Of a stretch of DNA of 64,000 nucleotides, positions 48,898-55,017 are shown piece after piece. The translations under genes and the position numbers were made by a program. Within the stretch, counting starts at the first letter, position 1. Each line of letters begins with the position of its first letter. This DNA is from Streptomyces profundus (GTDB lineage Bacteria; Actinomycetota; Actinomycetes; Streptomycetales; Streptomycetaceae): assembly GCF_020740535.1 (NCBI RefSeq), contig NZ_CP082362.1:4834501-4898500 (forward strand), written 5' to 3'. Below the pieces are notes generated by a model. The model saw only the letters and a program-made list of their open reading frames with translations, was not told where the DNA came from and did not search any database.

Positions 48898-49247
48898 GTG
48901 GTGAGTTGCTCCCTCTGCTGTTGTCGGCGCCGCCGATGTCGGACCGGCCGCATCCCTCCGACGGTGCGAAGCGTACGAAATGAAAATCGTTTTCATCAAG
49001 GGGTGTCGGGTGTGCTCCCGGACGGACGTCGGCGGGCGGACCGGCTTCTCGGTGGCGGGCCGTGCGCCTCAAGTGGGTTTGACGGTGGGGGAGTTGTGGG
49101 GACCGTCAGACGCCGGGCCGGGTGGAGGGCCGGTGTGGGGCCGCGCCCATCGGTGTGACGCACGGCACGCCTGCGGCGCTGCCGCCGCTGCCCGGTGGTG
49201 GTTGCGGTGTGTGTGGGTTCGGCTGCTGCCCGCGGCGCTGTCGCCGC
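48898..49247. other. Intergenic region with Zur-like box
   Basis: 350 bp between the two wall-protein genes. The palindrome at 48980-48996 is the only recognisable element; the stretch 49000-49240 contains no convincing gene. Confidence 0.55.
48980..48996 (-). promoter_or_regulatory. Zur-like box upstream of the anchored-repeat ABC operon
   Basis: ATGAAAATCGTTTTCAT is a 17-bp palindrome with one mismatched pair. The core TGAAAATCGTTTTCA matches 13 of 15 positions of the Streptomyces Zur consensus (TGAAAATGATTTTCA). It lies 84 bp upstream of the start at 48897, so zinc-dependent repression of the operon is predicted. Confidence 0.75.
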
Positions 49248-50474
49248 TCATTCGGTCGTCGTCCGGTGGCGGTTCGGTCGAGTGGCCCGCAGGAGGGCGA
49301 GTCCGGCCGCTGCGGCCAGCAGGGCGCCGACGCCGAGGGGGACGAAGTCCCCGCCGGTTGCGGCGAGTTCGCCCGTCGCGCCGCGCCCACCGCTGCTGCC
49401 CGCTGCCGCGCTGCCGGCCGTTGCGCTGCCGGCTGTCGCGCCACTGCCTGTCGCGCCACTGCCCGCTGTCGTGTCGCCACTCGTCGCGCTGCCGACCGTC
49501 CCGCCGTCACTGCCGCCGCCCGTCCCGGCGCTGCCGGCCGTCGCGCCGCCCGCTGTCGCGCCGCCGGCCGTCGCGCTGCCGCCCGTCCCGCCGCCGTCAC
49601 TGCCGCCGGCTGTCCCGCCGCCGCCCGTCGCGCCGCCGGCTGTCCCGCCGCCGCCCGCTGTCGCGTCGCCGTCGCCGTCGTCATCGTCGCCGTCGCCGCT
49701 GCCGCCGCCCGTGTCGCCCGGCTCCACCGGCGGAGCCACCGGCGGAGCCTCCGGTGTGGGGAGTTCGACGTGGTCCGGGTCCGTGTCGCCGACGACGGCG
49801 GTCAGTGTGCCCGTGTCATGGACCCGTTCGCCCGTCGGCAGGGTGGTGCTCAGCTCCAGGCGGAGGCGGTAGACGCCCTCCTCGGTGAAGAACCACAGCG
49901 GGTGGGCGTGCACGCCGGGGCGCAGCTCCACGGCGCCCGGTTCGGCGCGGGTGCCGTCGATGTCGATGCCGACCACGCTGCCCAGCTCCGGATGGTCGCG
50001 CCACTGGCCGAGGAAGAACCCGTCGGGCCCCGTCACCTCGGTGAAGGTCGCGGTGATCGGCGAGTTGACGGCGTCGGTCGGGATCTCCTCCGTGCTCCAG
50101 CCCGGCCACAGCAGCCCCGGCGCGTAGGTGACGCTGTGGTCGACCCAGAGGGTGTCCCCCGGCTCTCCCAGCTCCTCCGGCACCCGCCCGGCCGCCGAGG
50201 CGGGTATCTCCCACGCGTGCCGGGCGTCGAAGTGCAGGATGACGTCGTCGGGTTCGCGCCAGACCGACTGTCCGGGGACCGTGCCGTCCTTGACCTGGAA
50301 CGTCAGCTCCGCGCCGTCGAGCCGGGCCGCGAGATCCAGATGGCCGCCGTCGAGCACCGCCCGTTCCCGGTCGGGCCCCTCCTCGGCGGCGGCGGACGCG
50401 GGCGCCAACAGCAGCCCGACGGCCGCCATGGCGCCGATCCACGGCGCCCGCTGCCGCCGCCCGTGTCGTGACAT
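49248..50474 (-). CDS. Wall-anchored surface repeat protein with LAATG sorting signal and Ala/Gly/Thr-repeat stalk
   Basis: 408 residues from ATG 50474, with GAGGAG seven bases upstream. A signal peptide is followed by one wall repeat (VLDGGHLDLAARLD to HAHPLWFFTEEGVYRLRL), then a stalk of about 150 residues built from short GGSDGG, TAGGA and GSATAG units, then ELAATGGDF, a hydrophobic helix (LGVGALLAAAAGLALL) and a basic end. LAATG is a sortase E-type signal. A weaker Zur-like box lies 41 bp upstream. The stalk is encoded by a GC-rich imperfect repeat. Confidence 0.88.
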   Translation of the reverse strand: MSRHGRRQRAPWIGAMAAVGLLLAPASAAAEEGPDRERAVLDGGHLDLAARLDGAELTFQVKDGTVPGQSVWREPDDVILHFDARHAWEIPASAAGRVPEELGEPGDTLWVDHSVTYAPGLLWPGWSTEEIPTDAVNSPITATFTEVTGPDGFFLGQWRDHPELGSVVGIDIDGTRAEPGAVELRPGVHAHPLWFFTEEGVYRLRLELSTTLPTGERVHDTGTLTAVVGDTDPDHVELPTPEAPPVAPPVEPGDTGGGSGDGDDDDGDGDATAGGGGTAGGATGGGGTAGGSDGGGTGGSATAGGATAGGATAGSAGTGGGSDGGTVGSATSGDTTAGSGATGSGATAGSATAGSAAAGSSGGRGATGELAATGGDFVPLGVGALLAAAAGLALLRATRPNRHRTTTE

Positions 50475-50514
50475 GCCCACACTCCTCAGGGTCGATGAAC
50501 GCCATCACCGTAGT

Positions 50515-50529
50515 TGGTGATGATTTCCA
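50515..50529 (-). promoter_or_regulatory. Weaker Zur-like box upstream of the LAATG protein gene
   Basis: TGGTGATGATTTCCA matches 11 of 15 consensus positions (the ATGATTT core is intact) and lies 41 bp upstream of ATG 50474. The arms are only partly palindromic, so the site may be weak or non-functional. Confidence 0.45.
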
Positions 50530-50608
50530 TGTCCATATCGACGGGAAACCTCAAGTGACGGTCTCCGTCTGTGACATGGCGCACCGGAACACTGCTTGCC
50601 ACGTCCAG

Positions 50609-50625
50609 ATGAAAATGATTATCGT
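50609..50625 (+). promoter_or_regulatory. Zur-like box upstream of the secreted repeat protein gene
   Basis: ATGAAAATGATTATCGT contains TGAAAATGATTATCG, 13 of 15 matches to the Streptomyces Zur consensus. It lies 47 bp upstream of the GTG at 50672 in the region between two divergent genes, so it could control both. Confidence 0.75.
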
Positions 50626-50671
50626 CTTGGCGTCGGTCTCCCTGTGACTCCTCACCAAGCGAGGTTCAACC

Positions 50672-51322
50672 GTGCGTAACGCCCGTAGGTCTCTCACCGT
50701 CGCCGGCGGTATCGCCGCCGCCCTCTCCTGCGCTTCCCTGGCCACCGCGTCGGCCGCCGCCCCCGTGGTCATCTCCACCGGCCATGTGGACGTCGTGGGC
50801 GTGGAGTTGGCGGACGGCGCCTTCCATGTGCATGTTCACGACGAGGACAGCGGCGTGGCGTACGAGCCCGCCGACGTCGTCCTTCAGGCGCTGCCCGGCG
50901 CCGCCTACACCGTCCCGAGCGATCCCTGCTACGGCTTCCTCGGCGCGGCCGGCGACACCGTTCACCGGCTGCCGCAGACCCAGAACCCGGATCTGCTCTG
51001 GGCCGGCCTCTCCGCCCATATCGACGCCGGCGTGCTGGCGGGCGACACCTTCACCCTCTCCCTGGAGAGCGTGACGGGGCCCGGCGACCTCAGCGTCTAC
51101 CAGGACGGCCTGTGCGCCGCCGACTCCCGCTTCTTCGACAGCGGCGACGGCATCGACGCGGCGGACTCCACCGAACTGAACGCGCACAGCCACGTCCACG
51201 CCAACTGGGCCTTCACCGAGCCCGGTGACTACACCGTCGCGTTCACCGTCAGCGGCACCCTCGTCGACGGGACGGCCGTTCCGCCGGTGACCGAGGAGTA
51301 CACCTTCAGCGTCGCCGAGTAG
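50672..51322 (+). CDS. Secreted surface-repeat protein, free form
   Basis: 216 residues from GTG 50672, with GAGG seven bases upstream. A signal peptide (GGIAAALSCASLATASAAA) is followed by one complete wall repeat: VVISTGHVDVVGVEL, FLGAAGDTVHRLPQTQNPDLLWAGL, and HVHANWAFTEPGDYTVAF. The repeat contains a Cys pair (DPCYGF and DGLCAAD) that could form a disulfide, and unusually many His (FHVHVHDED, AHSHVHAN). There is no anchor, so it is a soluble exported protein. It is divergent from the ABC cluster; its 3' end overlaps that of the convergent ATPase gene by 17 bp. Confidence 0.88.
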   Translation: MRNARRSLTVAGGIAAALSCASLATASAAAPVVISTGHVDVVGVELADGAFHVHVHDEDSGVAYEPADVVLQALPGAAYTVPSDPCYGFLGAAGDTVHRLPQTQNPDLLWAGLSAHIDAGVLAGDTFTLSLESVTGPGDLSVYQDGLCAADSRFFDSGDGIDAADSTELNAHSHVHANWAFTEPGDYTVAFTVSGTLVDGTAVPPVTEEYTFSVAE

Positions 51323-53366
51323 GCGCGCCCTCCGGCGCCGCACCCGCCGCCGTGGAACGAGGCCGGCGAGGGGAGCGCGCGCGACGCGCGCTCCCCTCCT
51401 CGGCCGCCACACCTCGCGGCGCGGGGAGTGGGGCGCGGAGCGGGAGGTGGGTGCGGCGGCCGGCGCGGATGCCGTTGGCGATGACCAGGACCTCGGCCAG
51501 CTCGTGGGCGGCCACGACGGCGGTCAGGCCCAGGGTGCCGGTCGCGGCCAGGGGGACGAGCGCGACGAGGATGGCGCCGGAGAGCAGCAGGTTCTGGGTG
51601 AGGATCCGGCGGGCGGCGCGGGTGTGGGCGATGGCGTCGGGCAGCCGTCGCAGGTCCTCGCCCATCAGCGCGACGTCGGCGGCCTCGATGGCGACATCGC
51701 TGCCCATGGCGCCCATCGCCACGCCCGCGTGGGCGGTGGCCAGCGCCGGGGCGTCGTTGATGCCGTCGCCGGCCATGGCCACCGGCCCCTGGGCGGTGGA
51801 CAGTTCGCTGACGACGCGCGCCTTGTCCGCGGGGAGCAGCTCGGCGTGGACGTCGCCGATGCCGGCGCCCGCGGCGATCGCGTGGGCGGTGCGGGCGTTG
51901 TCGCCGGTGAGCATCGCCAGGCGCATGCCCTGCTTCTTCAGGGTGGTGACCGCTTCGGCGGCCTCGGGGCGGATCTCGTCGCGGACGGCTATGGCGCCGA
52001 TGAGTTCCGCGTCCAGCTCGACGAGGACGACGGTCGAGCCGGCGTCCTGGAGCCGGTCGACCTCGGCGGCCAGCGGTCCTGGGGAGACAAAGCCCGGCTT
52101 GCCCAGCCGGGCGGGGCGCCCCAGAGCCGTGCCGCGCAGCCCCAGGCCGGGGACGGCCTCGACCTCGACGGCCGGCGTCCCCGGTGGGGCGGCGGCCAGG
52201 ACGGCCGCGGCCAGGGGGTGCTCGCTGCGGGCCTCCAACGCGGCGGCCACCCTGAGCACATGCGCTGGCTCTCGCCCGGGGGCGGCCACGGTGTCGACGA
52301 CGGTCGGCTCGTTGCGGGTGAGGGTGCCCGTCTTGTCGAGGGCGACGACCCGGACCTGGCCGAGCCGCTCCACCGCTGCGCCGCCCTTGATCAGGACGCC
52401 GGCCCTGGAGGCGGCGCCGATCGCGGCGACCACCGCGATGGGCACGGAGAGCGCGAACGCGCAGGGCGCGGCGGCCACCAGCACGACCAGGGCCCGTTCG
52501 ATCCACACGTCGGGGTCGCCCAGCAGGCTGCCCAGGCCGGCCACCAGCGCGGCCAGCACCAGCACCCCCGGCACCAGCGGGCGGGCGAAGCGCTCCGCCA
52601 GGCGCTGGCTGGTGCCCTTGCGCGCCTGCGCCTGGTGCACGGTGTGGACCAGGCGCGCCAGGGAGTTGTCCTCGGCGGTGGCGGTGACGGAGATCTCCAG
52701 CGCCCCGGCGCCATTGACCGCGCCGGCGAACACCTCGGCGCCCGGACCCACTTCGACGGGCGCCGACTCGCCGGTGACCACGGAGAGATCCAGCGCGCCA
52801 TGGCCGGCCAGAACCAGTCCGTCGGTGGCGATCCGCTCGCCGGGGCGCACCAACAGGACGTCGCCGATGCGGAGTTCATCGGGGGCGACCTCGGCTTCGG
52901 CGCCGTCGCGCAGGACGCGCGCGGTGGGCGGGACCAGGTCGAGCAGGGCGCGCAGCCCCCGCCGGGTGCGGGCCAGGGCGTAGCCCTCCAGGGCCTCGGC
53001 TATGGAGAACAGGAACGCGAGCATCGCGGCCTCGCCCAACTCGCCCAACGCCACGGCCCCGGCGGCGGCGATGGACATCAGCAGGCCCACGCCCAACCGC
53101 CCGCGCAGCAGGGCCCGTAGGGCGCCGGGCACGAAGGTGCCGGCGCCGACCAGCAGCGCGGCCAGCAGCAGGCCGGTGGACCAGGCGCCGGACGCCGGCC
53201 AGGAGGCTCCCAGCAGCAGACCGGAGACGGCCGCCGCGCGCAGCGTGGCCCCGCCGGCCAGCCGGGCCACCGGCGCCCGCGTTCCAACCGTTCCAGCTGT
53301 TCCAGCTGTTCCACCCGTGCCGTCGGCCGCGTCCGTTCCGTCCGTCGCGCAGCAGGCGTCAGCCAT
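51306..53366 (-). CDS. P1B-type heavy-metal translocating ATPase
   Basis: 686 residues from ATG 53366, which overlaps the upstream regulator gene by eight bases. TGE (198-200), DKTGT (344-348) and MAGDGINDAPAL are intact. The membrane metal site reads Ala300-Pro-Cys302, so the first Cys of the usual CPC is missing. There is no N-terminal CxxC ferredoxin-like domain, only ACC at residues 4-6. Coupling to a CmtR-like sensor suggests Cd/Pb/Zn efflux. The last 50 residues are an atypical Arg/Ala-rich extension that runs through a strong hairpin. Confidence 0.92.
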   Translation of the reverse strand: MADACCATDGTDAADGTGGTAGTAGTVGTRAPVARLAGGATLRAAAVSGLLLGASWPASGAWSTGLLLAALLVGAGTFVPGALRALLRGRLGVGLLMSIAAAGAVALGELGEAAMLAFLFSIAEALEGYALARTRRGLRALLDLVPPTARVLRDGAEAEVAPDELRIGDVLLVRPGERIATDGLVLAGHGALDLSVVTGESAPVEVGPGAEVFAGAVNGAGALEISVTATAEDNSLARLVHTVHQAQARKGTSQRLAERFARPLVPGVLVLAALVAGLGSLLGDPDVWIERALVVLVAAAPCAFALSVPIAVVAAIGAASRAGVLIKGGAAVERLGQVRVVALDKTGTLTRNEPTVVDTVAAPGREPAHVLRVAAALEARSEHPLAAAVLAAAPPGTPAVEVEAVPGLGLRGTALGRPARLGKPGFVSPGPLAAEVDRLQDAGSTVVLVELDAELIGAIAVRDEIRPEAAEAVTTLKKQGMRLAMLTGDNARTAHAIAAGAGIGDVHAELLPADKARVVSELSTAQGPVAMAGDGINDAPALATAHAGVAMGAMGSDVAIEAADVALMGEDLRRLPDAIAHTRAARRILTQNLLLSGAILVALVPLAATGTLGLTAVVAAHELAEVLVIANGIRAGRRTHLPLRAPLPAPRGVAAEEGSARRARSPRRPRSTAAGAAPEGAPTRRR
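51369..51399 (+). terminator. Perfect 14-bp hairpin, probable terminator for the secreted repeat gene
   Basis: GAGGGGAGCGCGCG (51369-51382) and its exact complement (51386-51399) close a three-base loop, 46 bp after the stop of the plus-strand gene at 51322. It lies inside the 3' coding sequence of the minus-strand ATPase, and can act on either strand. Confidence 0.65.
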
Positions 53367-53751
53367 GGCCGGGCCGCTCGTCGGCGTGGGCGTAGTCGTC
53401 GGGGCCGCACGGTTCGCCGGACGCGTCCTGGTGGTCGACCAGCAGCACCAGGGCGGCCAGCTCGGCCAGCGCGTGCGCCAACTTGGGGTCGGCCAGCTCG
53501 TACCGCACCCGCCGCCCCACCGGAACGCCTCGGACCAGGCCGCAACCGCGCAGGCACGACAGGTGGTTGGAGACGTTCCCCCGCGTCATCCCCAGCCGGT
53601 CCGCCAGATCCGACGGATAGGCGGGCTCCGCCAACAACGCCAGCAACAGCCGCCGCCGGCTCTCGTCCGCCAACGCGGTCCCGACCCGGGCCAGAGCCGC
53701 CGCGTCCACGACCACGCCAGGGCCGCCCTCGGAGATGCTCACCATGGCCAC
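53359..53751 (-). CDS. CmtR-like ArsR/SmtB-family metal-sensing repressor
   Basis: 130 residues from ATG 53751. The winged helix contains LGMTRGNVSNHLSCLRGCGLV, which matches the mycobacterial Cd/Pb sensor CmtR closely, including the Cys pair (here Cys66 and Cys70). A third cysteine (Cys115 in GEPCGPDD) corresponds to the C-terminal ligand of CmtR. Metal binding should release it from DNA and derepress the efflux ATPase, which it overlaps by eight bases. The C-terminal His residues (YAHADERPGHG) might add to binding. Confidence 0.9.
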   Translation of the reverse strand: MAMVSISEGGPGVVVDAAALARVGTALADESRRRLLLALLAEPAYPSDLADRLGMTRGNVSNHLSCLRGCGLVRGVPVGRRVRYELADPKLAHALAELAALVLLVDHQDASGEPCGPDDYAHADERPGHG

Positions 53752-53767
53752 GACGATACAGTGGGTG

Positions 53768-53777
53768 CTGAATTCAG
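53768..53777 (-). promoter_or_regulatory. Inverted repeat upstream of the CmtR-like gene
   Basis: CTGAATTCAG, a perfect 10-bp palindrome, lies 17 bp upstream of the start at 53751 and is followed by a further CTGAAC half-site at 53784-53789. The position fits an ArsR-family operator. Confidence 0.5.
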
Positions 53778-53796
53778 TAAAGACTGAACCCGGGTC

Positions 53797-54756
53797 TCAT
53801 CTGCCCCTGGCGGGCACCCTCGCGTGGCGTCCACGGCTTCTTCTCGGGTGCTGCCTGCGGTGGGCGATCAGGAGCACCCCGGCGACGACGAGGAAGCCGA
53901 GGAGGATCAGCCCGAGCCGCTCCGGGACCGCCTCGGTCGGCGCGTAGAGCGTGCGGTCGTGTTCGTCGCCCTGCCAGGGCCAGAGCGCGCGGAGCGCACC
54001 GGCCATGACGCCGGTGAGGACGACCAGGGTCATGTGGTGGTGGTGCTGGAGCAGCCAGCGCAGCGACTTCACGGCGATGGCGAGACCCACGAGCATGCCG
54101 AGCCCGAAGATGGCGACATAGCCCACGTCCCGGTTGTTGAGGGCGTCGACCGTGGGCTCGTACATGCCGAGCGCCAGCAGCAGGAACGAGCCGGAGAGCC
54201 CGGGCATGATCAGCGCGGTGACGGCGATCGCCCCGGCGCCCGCCACGATCAGGGAGTTGTCGGCGGAAGCCGCGACCGAGAGCGACGTCAGCCAGAACGC
54301 GAGCGCGGCGAAGACCAGCGCCAGGCCGTAGTGGGCGGCGGTCCAGCGCTGTCCCGAACCGCTGTAGGGGATCCACAGGGACGCCAGGACAAGACCGAAG
54401 AAGAGGGCGTAGGCGTGTCCCGTGTGATCGGTGACCAGCGGGGCCAGCAGTCGGGCGCTGAGCAGCAGCCCGAGCACCATGCCGATCGCCAGCGGGGCGA
54501 TCATGCGCCAGTCGACGCGCCGCGTCTCCTGGATGGTGCGGTCCCTGCCCTGGCCGGTGAGCAGCGCCCGTACGGCGGCGGCCAGTTGGCTCGCCGCGCC
54601 GATGAGCCGCTCGAAGACGCCGATGATCAGCGCGACCGTCCCGCCGCTGATGCCGGGCAACGCCTCGGCGACGCCGATCAGTGAGCCGCGGAAGGCGTTG
54701 AAGGCGCGGCCTTCGGCGGGTCTGGGTTCCGACAGGGCGTGCGAGAGCACGGGCAT
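53797..54756 (-). CDS. DUF368 family protein, putative polyprenyl-phosphate transporter (PopT type)
   Basis: 319 residues with eight to nine hydrophobic helices. The paired re-entrant motifs GVAEALPGISGGTVALIIG and VTALIMPGLSGSFLLLALGMY define DUF368. Members have been shown to recycle undecaprenyl phosphate across the membrane for wall synthesis. The His-rich loop LLQHHHHMTL is inside a cytoplasmic or extracellular loop and is not a family motif. It is divergent from the kinase gene at 55018. Confidence 0.9.
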   Translation of the reverse strand: MPVLSHALSEPRPAEGRAFNAFRGSLIGVAEALPGISGGTVALIIGVFERLIGAASQLAAAVRALLTGQGRDRTIQETRRVDWRMIAPLAIGMVLGLLLSARLLAPLVTDHTGHAYALFFGLVLASLWIPYSGSGQRWTAAHYGLALVFAALAFWLTSLSVAASADNSLIVAGAGAIAVTALIMPGLSGSFLLLALGMYEPTVDALNNRDVGYVAIFGLGMLVGLAIAVKSLRWLLQHHHHMTLVVLTGVMAGALRALWPWQGDEHDRTLYAPTEAVPERLGLILLGFLVVAGVLLIAHRRQHPRRSRGRHARVPARGR

Positions 54757-55017
54757 GGTCTCCGCTCAGACGGGGGGCAGGGAAAGAGCCACACGCGGGG
54801 AGTCCCGGGCGGCTGGGCGCTTTCATCCTATGCATCGCGCGGGGTGCGTCTCCGGGAGCGGTTTCCTCGTCCGGCCGAGTCCGGCCGATATCCCCGCCGC
54901 CCTGGGGTGCCCATTTCTCGAACACATAGGATGATTTCCTCAACAGGGGCGTCGGAGGTGGACGTTCGTGCGGGTGGTAGTCGTACCGGGTGGGGCGCAA
55001 CGGGAGCGGGGCGGGTC

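Noticed and set aside
49380-49700. Short GC-rich tandem repeats that could be taken for a CRISPR array
   Set aside because: They are in phase with codons of the Ala/Gly/Thr stalk of the LAATG protein and have no unique spacers.
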